From: Caulobacter sp. | GTDB lineage: Bacteria > Pseudomonadota > Alphaproteobacteria > Caulobacterales > Caulobacteraceae | Direction: 5' to 3' | DNA length: 64,000 bases | Assembly: GCF_017744445.1 (NCBI RefSeq) | Contig: NZ_JAGIBH010000005.1 | Span: 124,001-188,000 of the forward strand | Shown here: positions 8,660 to 17,803 of the stretch, piece after piece | Numbering within the stretch: position 1 is the stretch's first letter | Layout: each line of letters starts with the position of its first letter | Position numbers and translations under genes: made by a program | Notes under the pieces: model-generated | Seen by the model: only the letters and a program-made list of their open reading frames with translations | Told to the model about the DNA's origin: nothing | The model's database searches: none

Positions 8660-11461
8660 TTAGAACTTGTAGAGAAGCGCCGCCTTGAAGGCCCGGCCGA
8701 ACTCGGGACGGCCGATACCGTAAAGAGCCCCGGCCTCGCCGCTGATGATCTGGCCGGCCCGCGGATTGCCCTCGGTCAGGCCCAGCTCGTTGGTCAGGTT
8801 GGTGCCGTAGGCGTAGACCGTCAGGGCGTCAGTGACGTTGAACCGGACCGTGGCGTTCACCAGGGTGTAGGCCGACAGCTTCGAGGTGTTGGCGGCGTCG
8901 GAGTAGCGGTCGCCGTAGCGCTCGATGCTGCTCTCCAGGCGCAGGCGGCGGTCCATTAGGTTCACGCCCGGCGTCAGGCGGAAGGCCGTCTTGGGCACGC
9001 GGATCAGCTGCTTGCCCGTGAAGTCGCGGGTGCGGCTGGCGGTCCCGGCCGGCGGCTTGACCTGGCAGGTCGGGTCCGAGGCGGCGATGGTGCAGGCCTC
9101 CTCGAACTTGTAGTCGCCGAACTTGGGATCCTGGATGGTGGCGCTGAAGCCCAGGTCGAACCACGGAGCTGGACGCAGCGTGCCTTCCAGTTCCAGACCC
9201 AGGGTCTTGGTGTCGGTGATGCTGGTCTGGCTGACATAGGCGCCGGTGGTCGGGTTGAACACCAAGCTGCCGAAGCTCAGGGCGTCATAGGCGGTGTGGA
9301 AGACCGTGGCGTACAGGTCCAGCTTGCCGGCGGTCAGCTTGTAGCCACCTTCCATCAGATCCATCGTCTGGATGAAGGGCGAGGTGTTGCTGGCGTTGGT
9401 GATGTAGTCGCCCAGCGACGGCAGGCGGAACGCCGAGGTGTAGCGGGCGAAGACGCCCATGTGGCCGTTGATCCGGTAGTCGGCGCCGACGGTCCAGCCG
9501 CTGTGCTCGAACTTCTTGTCCAGGCGGTCATAGACGCCCGAGCCGGCCAGCACGGTGTCATCGGCCGGGGTCGGCGAGAGGCCGAGATTGATCGTGGCGG
9601 TGCGCTCGCTGCGGCCGGTGAACTCAGTCCGCTCCCAGCGCACGCCAGCATCGATGCGCAGGCTCGGCGTCACCTGCCACTCATCGGTCAGGTACAGGGC
9701 CGTGGTGTTGGACTTGCCGTCGCCATTGGCGAACTCCGCGCCGTAACGGCTGATGCCGTTCTCGGTCAGGCTGGACAGGATCTTGCCCGAGGCGTCGACG
9801 GCCACCAGGTCCAGGCGGCGGGCGTTCTCGCGCACGTCCAGCAGGGCGTTGGCCGAGTAGCGGTTGAAGGCCTCCTCGACGTGGGCCTGGTAGAAGCCGA
9901 ACGCGACGTCGTGGGTCTGGCCGCCGACCTCGAACTTGTGCAGCAGGCGGGTGTCGCTGATCAGCTCGTCCAGCGGGACGGAGACGTAACGCAGCGAACC
10001 GTCCAGCACGAGGCCGTTGCCGTTCTGGCCGGCGCCCGTGGTGCTGAACACCTCGCTGGGGTTGGTCGAATAGCGCAGTTGCACGTCGGTCGCGCCCGGC
10101 GTGGCGGCCAACAGGGCCGCGCGGTACTGGGCGATGCGCTCCTTGCCCAGCACCGGGGTGTTGGGGAACAGGCCGATGCGCTTGGACTCGGAGGTCCGGT
10201 AGCGCAGCGTCTCCTGGAGATGCCAGCCGTCGGCGATCTCGTACTTCAACTCAGCGCTGGCCTGGGTCAGCTTGACCTCGGTACCGCGCGACAGGTCCCA
10301 GTCGAATGGCCCGTTGGGACCACGCAGGGTCAGCTTGTTGACCTCCGGACCCGACAGGGTGCCGGTCAGCGGGTCAAAGCCCGGCACTGCGCTGGGCTCG
10401 CCCTCGGCGTTGAACTTCAGCGGCACGCCGGCGAACAGGATGACGTTGTCGTCCAGGTGCTTGATGTTGAAGTCGAAGCTGCCGCGCTCGAAGTCGCGGC
10501 CGATCGAGGCCCGGACCTGGTAGCCCTTGTTGGCCGTGAAGCCCGGGTCGCGGATGCCGTCGTCCTCGCGCCAGAAGCCACCGACGCCCATGCGCCAGTC
10601 GCCCACCGGACCGCCGTAATAGGCGTCGACGCGCTTCAGGCCATAGTCGCTGCCCTGGACCTTGAGGATGCCTTCCTTCACGTCACCCTTGCGGGTGATG
10701 AAGTTGACCGTGCCGCCCGGGGCGTACGAGGCGAAGATCGAGGACGGGCCGCCGCGCACCACTTCGATGCGGTCGATCGTCTCGTCCAGGCGGAACGACT
10801 GGTCGGCATTCAGGTAGCCCAGGCCGCCGTCGTGCTGGATCGGCGCGCCGTCTTCCTGCAAGGCGATGGCCGAGAAGCCTTCCTGGGGGATGCCGCGGGC
10901 GCGGATGTTGGCGCTGGCCTCGCCGCCCGAGGCCTCGACCCAGAAGCCGGGCACCGACTTCAGCGCGTCGGCCACGCCCATCGGCGAGCGCAGGCGCAGC
11001 GCTTCTTCGTTCATGGTGGTGACGGCGTAGCTGGTGGCCAGGCGCGTGCGAGCGTCCGAGCCGGCGCGCGAGGTGACGATCAGCTCCTCGACCGTCGACA
11101 CGTCAGCGGCGGCCGAGCCGGCGGCCAAAGGGCCGGCGCCCCGCTGGCGCAGGGTGATGACCTGGGCCGTGGCCGAGGCGATCTCCAGCTCGCTGCCGTC
11201 GATCAGCTTGCGGACCGCGTCCTCGCGACCGAACGCCCCTTGCAGGCCGGTCGTGCGGTGCTTGGCGGCCACGTCATAGGGGAACAGGATCTGCACGCCG
11301 GCCTGGCGCGAAAAGGCGGTCAGGGCCTGGGCGGTGTCACCGGCCGGGATGTTGAATTCCACCCTCGCGGCCGTCTGGGCTTGAGCGACGACGGGCGTCA
11401 CCAGCGCCGTCGTGGCCAGAAGCAAGCACGCGCCCACGCGCGGAGCCCAAGACTTGGTCAT
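8660..11461 (-). CDS. STN-domain TonB-dependent receptor, FecA type
   Basis: Outer-membrane active transporter of 933 residues. Order: signal peptide (ending near VAQAQT, residue 29), STN signalling domain (about 32-100, e.g. AGDTAQALTAFSRQAGVQIL), plug (about 125-250 with IDRIEVVRGGPSSIFASYAPGG), and 22-strand barrel ending in the terminal Phe (ALLYKF). The ATG at 11461 was chosen because the signal peptide follows directly; longer in-frame starts overlap fecR. It sits immediately downstream of an ECF sigma and FecR pair on the same strand, the canonical FecIRA order. The receptor plausibly signals ligand binding through STN-FecR to the sigma factor. The ligand is not deducible; siderophore or oligosaccharide are both possible. 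Confidence 0.93.
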   Translation of the reverse strand: MTKSWAPRVGACLLLATTALVTPVVAQAQTAARVEFNIPAGDTAQALTAFSRQAGVQILFPYDVAAKHRTTGLQGAFGREDAVRKLIDGSELEIASATAQVITLRQRGAGPLAAGSAAADVSTVEELIVTSRAGSDARTRLATSYAVTTMNEEALRLRSPMGVADALKSVPGFWVEASGGEASANIRARGIPQEGFSAIALQEDGAPIQHDGGLGYLNADQSFRLDETIDRIEVVRGGPSSIFASYAPGGTVNFITRKGDVKEGILKVQGSDYGLKRVDAYYGGPVGDWRMGVGGFWREDDGIRDPGFTANKGYQVRASIGRDFERGSFDFNIKHLDDNVILFAGVPLKFNAEGEPSAVPGFDPLTGTLSGPEVNKLTLRGPNGPFDWDLSRGTEVKLTQASAELKYEIADGWHLQETLRYRTSESKRIGLFPNTPVLGKERIAQYRAALLAATPGATDVQLRYSTNPSEVFSTTGAGQNGNGLVLDGSLRYVSVPLDELISDTRLLHKFEVGGQTHDVAFGFYQAHVEEAFNRYSANALLDVRENARRLDLVAVDASGKILSSLTENGISRYGAEFANGDGKSNTTALYLTDEWQVTPSLRIDAGVRWERTEFTGRSERTATINLGLSPTPADDTVLAGSGVYDRLDKKFEHSGWTVGADYRINGHMGVFARYTSAFRLPSLGDYITNASNTSPFIQTMDLMEGGYKLTAGKLDLYATVFHTAYDALSFGSLVFNPTTGAYVSQTSITDTKTLGLELEGTLRPAPWFDLGFSATIQDPKFGDYKFEEACTIAASDPTCQVKPPAGTASRTRDFTGKQLIRVPKTAFRLTPGVNLMDRRLRLESSIERYGDRYSDAANTSKLSAYTLVNATVRFNVTDALTVYAYGTNLTNELGLTEGNPRAGQIISGEAGALYGIGRPEFGRAFKAALLYKF

Positions 11462-11534
11462 CGTATTTCGCCCCGTTTGGTCTCGCCGAAAATCGGCGTC
11501 TCGCTCGGGAAGATGAAAGGGGCGCGAGAAACCT

Positions 11535-12482
11535 CTATCGAGATTTGAGAAGAATTCGTGACGGACCATCCTCGATGATCCGTAGACCGAACGTCATGCG
11601 CAGGGCTTCCAGGAAGGTTTCGGGATTGTCGGTCAGGAACCGCCCACCCAGGCGCATGGCCCCGACCTTGGCGTCTTCTATGACCAGTTTGCGGACGAGA
11701 TAACGATTGTATTCCTCGACCGCCTCGGACAACCGCTGACCTTCGAAAACGATTTCACCACGACGCCAGGCCTGTACCGCCTGGACCTCGGCCTCGGGCG
11801 CGGCGGCCACCGCCACGCCAGCGGCCGTGATGGCCAGGGCCTGGCGGGCGTCGGTGGCGGTTTCCACTGCCGCCTGCCCCGCGCCGGCGGCGGTCTCGAT
11901 CGCCGCACGGCCGGCCAGCACGATCAGGTCCAGGCCCGCCGGCCGCAGGCGGGCGTTGAACTGGCCCGACGCCAAGCGCGCCAGGCCCTGCTCGGTAAAC
12001 AGCTCGAACGGTCGCAACACGTCCTGGGCGATGGTCAGCGCCACCTCCCCTCTCCGCAGCCACAGCCGCCGGTGTTTACGGTCGAAGCGCCACATCACCT
12101 CGGTGTCGGTGTTGAGCTCGACCGAGCTGCCGTCGGGCAGCGCCAGGGTCCGACGCTCGCCGACCCCGGTAGTCGTGCGAGCCCGAAACAGCTGCTCGCG
12201 CCCCAGATAGGCCGCGCCGGACAGCCCGGCCGCCAGGGCCATGCCGCCGCCAAGCCAGGCGCGACGGCTCATCTCCGTCCGCGCGCGCGGCTCGGCGTCC
12301 CGCAAAGCGTCCAGCTTGCTCCAGGCGGCGGCGACCTCGGCGAAGGCGGCGGCGCGGCGCGGATCGGCGTCGCGCCAGGCCTCGAACTCGGCGGGTTCCG
12401 CACGGCCGGCGTCCAGACGCGCCAGCCATTCCGAAGCCTGGGCGATCAGCGCGTCTCTGTCTTGATCGCCCGTTTTCGCCAT
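11535..12482 (-). CDS. FecR-type anti-sigma/signal transducer
   Basis: A 315-residue FecR-family protein: N-terminal cytoplasmic anti-sigma region (DUF4880-like, ASEWLARLDAGRAEPAEFEAWR), one transmembrane segment (about 74-95, AWLGGGMALAAGLSGAAYLG), the periplasmic FecR core (RRTLALPDGSSVELNTDTEV) and a C-terminal STN-like region (FEGQRLSEAVEEYNRYL) that contacts the receptor. It overlaps the upstream ECF sigma gene by 37 bp and precedes the STN receptor. An Ala-rich insertion (about 190-230) lies in the periplasmic part. The expected role is to activate the sigma factor when the receptor is loaded. Confidence 0.9.
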   Translation of the reverse strand: MAKTGDQDRDALIAQASEWLARLDAGRAEPAEFEAWRDADPRRAAAFAEVAAAWSKLDALRDAEPRARTEMSRRAWLGGGMALAAGLSGAAYLGREQLFRARTTTGVGERRTLALPDGSSVELNTDTEVMWRFDRKHRRLWLRRGEVALTIAQDVLRPFELFTEQGLARLASGQFNARLRPAGLDLIVLAGRAAIETAAGAGQAAVETATDARQALAITAAGVAVAAAPEAEVQAVQAWRRGEIVFEGQRLSEAVEEYNRYLVRKLVIEDAKVGAMRLGGRFLTDNPETFLEALRMTFGLRIIEDGPSRILLKSR

Positions 12483-13027
12483 GTACCCGCTTTACTCCCG
12501 ATCCGACGATCCTCACTGGCGGCCAGCGACTTGGTCAGCAGCATCAGCCCCTTGGCCAGATGCTTCTCAACCGTAGAGATGGACAAGTTCAACCGAACCG
12601 CTATCTGGCCCGGCGAGAGCCCCTCCATTTTTCGCAAGGTGACCACCCGCCGGCACTGCTCCGGCAAGCGGTCGACCGCCTCGAGCACCCGCGACAGCTC
12701 CTCACGGGCGCTGGTCACGGCGTGCGCGTCCGGCGCTGGGTCTGGCAGGGCTTCCATCTCCAGCACCCCGATCTGGCGAATGCCCACCACCTTGGCACGG
12801 CGGAACCGCTCGAACGCCAGGTTGCGGATGATGGTCAGGACGAAGCGCTCGGGCTGCTCCAGCCGCCGCCAGTCGGGCACGCCCAGCACCTTGGCATAGG
12901 CTTCCTGCACCAGGTCTTCGGCCTCGACCGCGTCACCCGTCAGCTTGCGGGCGTAGGCGCGATAGACCGGCGCGGACGGCAGCACCGCGTCGGCGAACCA
13001 CTTGTCGATCTCACGTAGCCAGGCCAT
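12446..13027 (-). CDS. FecI-like ECF sigma factor
   Basis: A 193-residue group IV sigma factor. Region 2 is seen in AYARKLTGDAVEAEDLVQEAY and the following RFVLTIIRNLAFERFRRA; region 4 HTH is in LRKMEGLSPGQIAVRLNLS, then STVEKHLAKG. The ATG at 13027 gives the normal length; upstream in-frame codons cross the divergent promoter region. It is the first gene of the sigma-FecR-receptor unit and divergent from a second STN receptor. By family knowledge it transcribes the receptor gene(s) when released by FecR. Confidence 0.9.
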   Translation of the reverse strand: MAWLREIDKWFADAVLPSAPVYRAYARKLTGDAVEAEDLVQEAYAKVLGVPDWRRLEQPERFVLTIIRNLAFERFRRAKVVGIRQIGVLEMEALPDPAPDAHAVTSAREELSRVLEAVDRLPEQCRRVVTLRKMEGLSPGQIAVRLNLSISTVEKHLAKGLMLLTKSLAASEDRRIGSKAGTWRKRAIKTETR

Positions 13028-13090
13028 CGCGCCCTGTCCCGCCGGCGACTCGCCGACTGCTTGGAGCGCTGCACTAGCGGCCGGACGTGT

Positions 13091-13104
13091 CAGTTTGCTG
13101 ACGA
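13091..13104. promoter_or_regulatory. Inverted repeat in divergent sigma/receptor promoter
   Basis: GTCAG-TTTG-CTGAC lies in the 165-bp space between the ECF sigma gene and the plus-strand receptor. It is a candidate operator (for example for a metal-responsive repressor) or small hairpin; no further support is visible. Confidence 0.3.
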
Positions 13105-13192
13105 TCGGCGCCAAGGGACTCGCGCAGGCGGCCTGACAGCGATAGACAACCGTGTTCCCGATTTCCTGGATTCCACGCCTTTGGGGGAAGGC

Positions 13193-16100
13193 ATGCATCG
13201 GCGCCAATACGGCCGTCGCTTCTGGATCGTTGCCGGCGTTCTGCTGGCGACGACGCCACACGCCGCCTACGCCGCGCCTATCGACATCCGTCCCGGCGCC
13301 CTCCAGGACGCGCTGAGCGAGCTGGCGCGCGAGAGCGGCGTCGACATCCTCTATTCGGCGGATCTGGTGCGAGGGCGACGCGCCATGGCCATCAAGGGAC
13401 GACTGACGACCCAACAGGCCCTCGCCCGCCTGCTGGAGAACTCTGGCGTTGGATATCGGATCACCGGAGACGGCGTCTTCGTGCTATATGCCCTACCCCG
13501 ACGAGAGCTCGACGAGACCGGCGACGGCGCCATCTCCGAGGTGCTGGTGCCCGGCCGCCGGACCCAGAACGCCGACATCCGCCGCACCGAGAACGACATC
13601 CAGCCCTACCGGATTGTTGGGCCGCGCGAGCTGAACGTCGCCGCCCAGGACAATGTCGACCAGTATCTGCGCGAGCGCTTGCCCGCCAACGGCCAGGTCA
13701 TTTCACCCAGTCAGGACGTGACCAATCCCAATGCGGCGACAAATTCGGCGATCGATCTGCGCGGCGTCGGCTTGCAGAAGACCCTGGTGCTGATCGACGG
13801 GCGACGTCTGCCCAGCCTGGCGACGCGGGTGGGCGGACTGGCGCAGAGCGATGTCAACGCAGTCCCCTTGGACGCGATCGAACGCATCGAGACCCTGACG
13901 GCTACGGCCGGCGGCATCCACGGCCCCACCGCCATCGGCGGCGTCGTCAACCTGGTGCTCAAGCGCGACTACAGGGGCGCGGACCTGACGGCGGCCTCAG
14001 GCCTCTCCAGCCGTGGCGACGCGGGCCGCAGCCGCATCGAGGCCCGCATCGGCTTCACGCCCGATCATGGGCGGACGGACGTCATGCTGACCGCTTCCTA
14101 TTCGGCGGCGCAGCCTCTGACGGTCGGCCGGCGCGATTATGCGCGCCGGTCGCTGGAGTGGCAGGCTCAGCACAGTCCAGCCGCCTACCTGCAGCAGAAC
14201 CGACCGGTGGACGCGATCACCGTGCGCAGCAGCCTCAATGAACCGCTACGGCTCGACGCCGCTTATGGCGGAACCGTTCTGAGCAGCAACTACACGTTCC
14301 TGCCGCTCGATTTCCACGGGACCGATCAGGAGAAGGCGACCGTCCTGGCGGCCAATGCCGGGCGCCTGCCGAACGAACTGGCGCCGGGTCTCGCCGGCGT
14401 CGGCGCCTCGCTGGTCACCGAGCCCAAGACCTACGCCATCCTGTTCAACGCCCGTCGCAAGATCGGCGAGCATGTAGAGGCTTTCATCGATGGCTTCGAA
14501 CTCGAAGATCACGGCCTGACCTACACCGCCAGGGGACTGAATGCACAGAGCGCGAGCCAGGCAGACGCGCCCGGCAATCTGTTCGCCAATACGGTCTATT
14601 TCTACTTTCCCGTATCCGACCTGGCCGACAGGCGATCGACCACGGTCAAGGTGGGACGTGTGACCGCGGGGTTGATCGCCCCCCTGCCCGGTGGGTGGCG
14701 GACGTCCGCCGACTACACTGTCGGCCGGTCGGTCATGGGGAACCGCTCGGAAGGCAGGACGATCCCGTTGTCTATCGGCAACGCCATCTGGAACGGCTCT
14801 GCCGGCGCACGCGGCCAGGCGCCGATCATTCCGTTGGGAGACTTCGCGACCCTGCAATCGGCGCTCACCGCTTATGCCGTCCCACGGGCCTCCGACAGCT
14901 GGCTGACCACCCAGTTCAGCAGCGGAGTCGTGCGCGCCGCCGGCCCCGTGATCACGCTTCCGGGCGGCCCGCTGACAGCGACGCTGTTGGCGGAGGTTCG
15001 GCGTGAACGAATGCCGGAGAGCCCGCTCATCAGCATCGGCGAGGGTGGAGCGAACACGAGCCTCACATCCGACAGGGTCCAGCGCGTCCGGTCTGGCTAT
15101 GCCGAACTCAGGGTGCCCGTTCTGCCGCGCGATGTCCGGTTCGCGCCGTTGCGCGGGCTGGAACTGCAGTTGGCCCTGCGTCGCGACGCGGTCAGGACCA
15201 CCTTTCCCGACACCATGCTGACCGGCGTCTCAACGTCCGTGCGTACAACGGTCCATCACCGGGCCGACGTATTCACCTTTGGCGGCCGCGTCTTTCCTGC
15301 CGACTGGCTGATGTTCCGCGCGAGCGCCGCGACGGGTCAGTCGCCTCCCGACATGAGCCAGCTCCAGGAGATCACCATTCAGGGCCTCCAAGGCGCCAAC
15401 TCCTACAACGATCCGAAGCGCGGCGGTCGGTTGATCCTGGCTGACGGCCCCTTCCGCTGGGGCCGTAGCGGATGGCACGATATCGGTCAGGAAAAGGGCC
15501 TGACCCAGTCCGTCGGCCTGGTGCTGAACCCGTCGGGCCGGAGCGGACCGCGCCTGTCCATCGACCTCTCCCGCGTCGAGATCCGAGACGAGATCGGCGC
15601 GTCCGGCCTCAATCCTCAGCTGGTGATCGACAATGAGGCCCTCTACCCCAATCGCGTAATCCGCGAGCCTCTGTCCGCCGCCGATGCGGCCCTGGGCTAC
15701 ACGGCTGGACGCATCATCGTCGTCTATAGCGGATTGGCCAATGTGGGACGGACGGTGGCTGAGACCGTCGATGTCCAGTTCGATTGGTCGCTGCCGCGCC
15801 TTCTGCACGGTCAAACCCAGTTCTACGGCGCCGCGACCTGGCAACCGACCTTGCGGACTCAACGCCGGGCAGACCTCCCCCGGCTGGACCGACTAGGCTT
15901 CCGCGACGGCCCGCTCGAATGGCGCGGCAACGCGGGAATCCAGTGGACGCACGCCAACCTCCTGATCGACCTGAGCGCACAGTACGTCGGACGCTCCAGC
16001 CCCCTGTATTCGCGCTACAGCAACATCACCGTCCAGAACGCGGCCTACAATCAGACGCGGACCTACATCCCCTCGCGCACCTATCTCGACCTGACGGCGC

Positions 16101-16279
16101 GCCGCCGGTTAGGCTTTACGCCCGACCACGCGTTGCGATCGCTCGACGTGCGTTTCGCCGTGCAGAACCTCCTGGACACCAGCCCGCCCATCGTCGCCGA
16201 CGCCAACCACATGGGCTACGACTATCGTGGCGATCCGCGCCGGCGGCGCTTCGAGCTCAGCCTGTCCGGCCACTTCTAG
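13193..16279 (+). CDS. STN-domain TonB-dependent receptor
   Basis: A receptor of 1028 residues: signal peptide (about 1-24, ending AAYAAP), STN domain (about 25-95, RPGALQDALSELARESGVDIL), plug (about 115-260, VLIDGRRLPS, AIERIETLTATAGGIHGPTAIGG), and barrel ending in GHF. The start ATG at 13193 follows a purine-rich GGGGGAAGGC ribosome site. It is divergent from a FecI/FecR pair, so it is either a second target of that pair or of the pair at 18.5-20 kb. The plug and barrel resemble the iron-complex/peptide group without the large extracellular loops of the receptor at 25-28 kb. It is followed by a secreted alpha/beta hydrolase and cupin. Confidence 0.92.
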   Translation: MHRRQYGRRFWIVAGVLLATTPHAAYAAPIDIRPGALQDALSELARESGVDILYSADLVRGRRAMAIKGRLTTQQALARLLENSGVGYRITGDGVFVLYALPRRELDETGDGAISEVLVPGRRTQNADIRRTENDIQPYRIVGPRELNVAAQDNVDQYLRERLPANGQVISPSQDVTNPNAATNSAIDLRGVGLQKTLVLIDGRRLPSLATRVGGLAQSDVNAVPLDAIERIETLTATAGGIHGPTAIGGVVNLVLKRDYRGADLTAASGLSSRGDAGRSRIEARIGFTPDHGRTDVMLTASYSAAQPLTVGRRDYARRSLEWQAQHSPAAYLQQNRPVDAITVRSSLNEPLRLDAAYGGTVLSSNYTFLPLDFHGTDQEKATVLAANAGRLPNELAPGLAGVGASLVTEPKTYAILFNARRKIGEHVEAFIDGFELEDHGLTYTARGLNAQSASQADAPGNLFANTVYFYFPVSDLADRRSTTVKVGRVTAGLIAPLPGGWRTSADYTVGRSVMGNRSEGRTIPLSIGNAIWNGSAGARGQAPIIPLGDFATLQSALTAYAVPRASDSWLTTQFSSGVVRAAGPVITLPGGPLTATLLAEVRRERMPESPLISIGEGGANTSLTSDRVQRVRSGYAELRVPVLPRDVRFAPLRGLELQLALRRDAVRTTFPDTMLTGVSTSVRTTVHHRADVFTFGGRVFPADWLMFRASAATGQSPPDMSQLQEITIQGLQGANSYNDPKRGGRLILADGPFRWGRSGWHDIGQEKGLTQSVGLVLNPSGRSGPRLSIDLSRVEIRDEIGASGLNPQLVIDNEALYPNRVIREPLSAADAALGYTAGRIIVVYSGLANVGRTVAETVDVQFDWSLPRLLHGQTQFYGAATWQPTLRTQRRADLPRLDRLGFRDGPLEWRGNAGIQWTHANLLIDLSAQYVGRSSPLYSRYSNITVQNAAYNQTRTYIPSRTYLDLTARRRLGFTPDHALRSLDVRFAVQNLLDTSPPIVADANHMGYDYRGDPRRRRFELSLSGHF

Positions 16280-16323
16280 GCCCTGGTGAGGGTTCTTCGA
16301 AAACCTGCGTTCCCCCTGGTGAA

Positions 16324-16341
16324 GGCGTCCGACCGGACGCC
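16324..16341 (+). repeat. Hairpin between receptor and hydrolase
   Basis: GGCGTCCG-AC-CGGACGCC, a perfect 8-bp stem, lies 45 bp after the receptor stop and 22 bp before the hydrolase start. It has no T-run, so read-through is likely and it may only set relative expression. Confidence 0.4.
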
Positions 16342-16362
16342 CCACACTTCGGAGGACAGCGC

Positions 16363-17283
16363 GTGCTCAAACTCATTCCCGTCGCCTTGGCGGCCCTATG
16401 CCTTTCGACCTCCGCTATGGCGCAGGTCAAACCGTTCCCGGCCGACTTCAAGATCCAGGAGATCGCCACCAACGGCGTGACGATCCACGTCCGCGTCGGC
16501 GGCAAGGGTCCGGCCGTGGTGCTGCTGCACGGCTATGGCGAGACCGGCGACATGTGGGAGCCGATGGCCGTCGAGCTGGCCAAGACCCACACGGTGATCG
16601 TGCCCGACCTGCGGGGCCTTGGCCTGTCGTCCAAGCCCGCGTCGGGCGGCTATGACAAGAAGACCCAGGGCGGCGACGTGGCCGGCGTGCTGGATGCGCT
16701 GAAGGTCGGCAAGGTCGATCTGGTCACCCACGACATCGGCAACATGGTCGGCTACGCCTTCGCCGCCGAGCACCGCGATCGCGTGGGTCGCTTCGTGCTG
16801 ATCGACGCCCCGCTACCCGGCGTCGGGCCGTGGGAAGAAATCCTCAAAAACCCGCTGCTGTGGCACTTCCGGTTCGGCGGTCCCGACATGGAGCGCCTGG
16901 TCGCCGGTCGCGAGCGCATCTATCTGGACCGCTTCTGGAACGAGTTCTCGGCCACCCCGGCTCGCTTCACCGAAGCCTCGCGCGAACACTACGCCAAGCT
17001 CTATGCCCAGCCTGGCGCCATGCATGGCGGCTTCTCGCAGTTCGCCGCCTTCGACCAGGACGCCGTCGACAACAAGGCCTTCATGGCCGAGGGCAAGCTG
17101 ACCATGCCGGTGCTGGCCCTGGGCGGCGAGAAGTCGTTCGGCCCGATGATGGCGACGGTGATGCGCTTCGCCGCCAGCAACGTCACCGAGGGCGTCGTCC
17201 CCGACTCCGGCCACTGGATCATGGAAGAAAACCCCAAGGCGACCGTGACGCTGGTCCGCGACTTCCTGGACGCCAAACAATGA
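16363..17283 (+). CDS. Exported alpha/beta hydrolase, epoxide hydrolase-like
   Basis: A 306-residue alpha/beta-hydrolase. Signal peptide: LIPVALAALCLSTSAMAQ. Oxyanion-hole region HGYGETGDMW, nucleophile elbow THDIGNMVG with Asp as likely nucleophile (as in epoxide hydrolases and haloacid/haloalkane dehalogenases), and catalytic His in DSGHWIMEE. The GTG at 16363 has GGAGGA 6 nt upstream; no ATG fits better. It is downstream of the STN receptor and overlaps the cupin gene by 4 bp (ATGA). The substrate is unknown. Confidence 0.85.
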   Translation: MLKLIPVALAALCLSTSAMAQVKPFPADFKIQEIATNGVTIHVRVGGKGPAVVLLHGYGETGDMWEPMAVELAKTHTVIVPDLRGLGLSSKPASGGYDKKTQGGDVAGVLDALKVGKVDLVTHDIGNMVGYAFAAEHRDRVGRFVLIDAPLPGVGPWEEILKNPLLWHFRFGGPDMERLVAGRERIYLDRFWNEFSATPARFTEASREHYAKLYAQPGAMHGGFSQFAAFDQDAVDNKAFMAEGKLTMPVLALGGEKSFGPMMATVMRFAASNVTEGVVPDSGHWIMEENPKATVTLVRDFLDAKQ

Positions 17284-17756
17284 GCCGGCGTCTCGTCCTC
17301 GCCGGCGCCGCGCTGCTGCTGATCGCCGGCGCCGCTTCGGCTCAAGAACGTCAGGTGCGCCTGGCCCCGTCGGACATCCAGGGCCTGGCCCAGGGTGGCG
17401 CCACGGCCGGCACCTCGGGCGTCAGCGGCATCCGCACGACGGTGCTGTATGGCGATCCGACCAAGGCCGGCCCCTACACCATCGCCCTGAAAGTCCCGCC
17501 CAACACCCGCATCGCCGCCCACGGTCATCGCGACGACCGCACCGCCATCGTAGTCGGCGGCGTCTGGCGGTTCGGCTACGGACGCAAGGCCGACGAGAGC
17601 CTGGTCAAGGTGCTGCCGCCGGGCAGCTTCTACAGCGAGCCGGCGGGCGTGGAGCACTTCGCCATGACCGGTCCGGAGGGCGCGGTCGTCTACATCTCCG
17701 GCTACGGCCCGACCAGCACCGACTATGTCGAGCCGGCCGACGCGCCCAAGCCCTGA
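17280..17756 (+). CDS. Small exported cupin-domain protein
   Basis: A 158-residue protein with a signal peptide (residues 1-22, ending ASAQ) and one cupin barrel. Visible features are the first cupin motif (IAAHGHRDDRTAIVVGG) with metal-binding His residues and the second (PAGVEHFAMTGPEG). The ATG overlaps the hydrolase stop codon, so the two are translationally coupled. Its role is unknown: it may be a dioxygenase-like or binding protein acting on the same compound as the hydrolase. A strong terminator follows. Confidence 0.8.
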   Translation: MSRRLVLAGAALLLIAGAASAQERQVRLAPSDIQGLAQGGATAGTSGVSGIRTTVLYGDPTKAGPYTIALKVPPNTRIAAHGHRDDRTAIVVGGVWRFGYGRKADESLVKVLPPGSFYSEPAGVEHFAMTGPEGAVVYISGYGPTSTDYVEPADAPKP

Positions 17757-17764
17757 CGGAAATC

Positions 17765-17803
17765 GGGGAGCAGGACGAACCGCCTGCTCCCCTTTCCTTT
17801 TCT
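17765..17803 (+). terminator. Intrinsic terminator after cupin gene
   Basis: A 10-bp perfect stem (GGGGAGCAGG / CCTGCTCCCC) with an 8-nt loop is followed by TTTCCTTTTCT. It ends the receptor-hydrolase-cupin unit and lies at the convergent junction with the isochorismatase-like gene. Confidence 0.85.

Noticed and set aside
9296..11548. 750-codon plus-strand frame opposite the STN receptor
   Set aside because: The minus strand encodes a complete TonB receptor with all domains; the opposite frame is rich in Arg/Gly/Ala with no family pattern.
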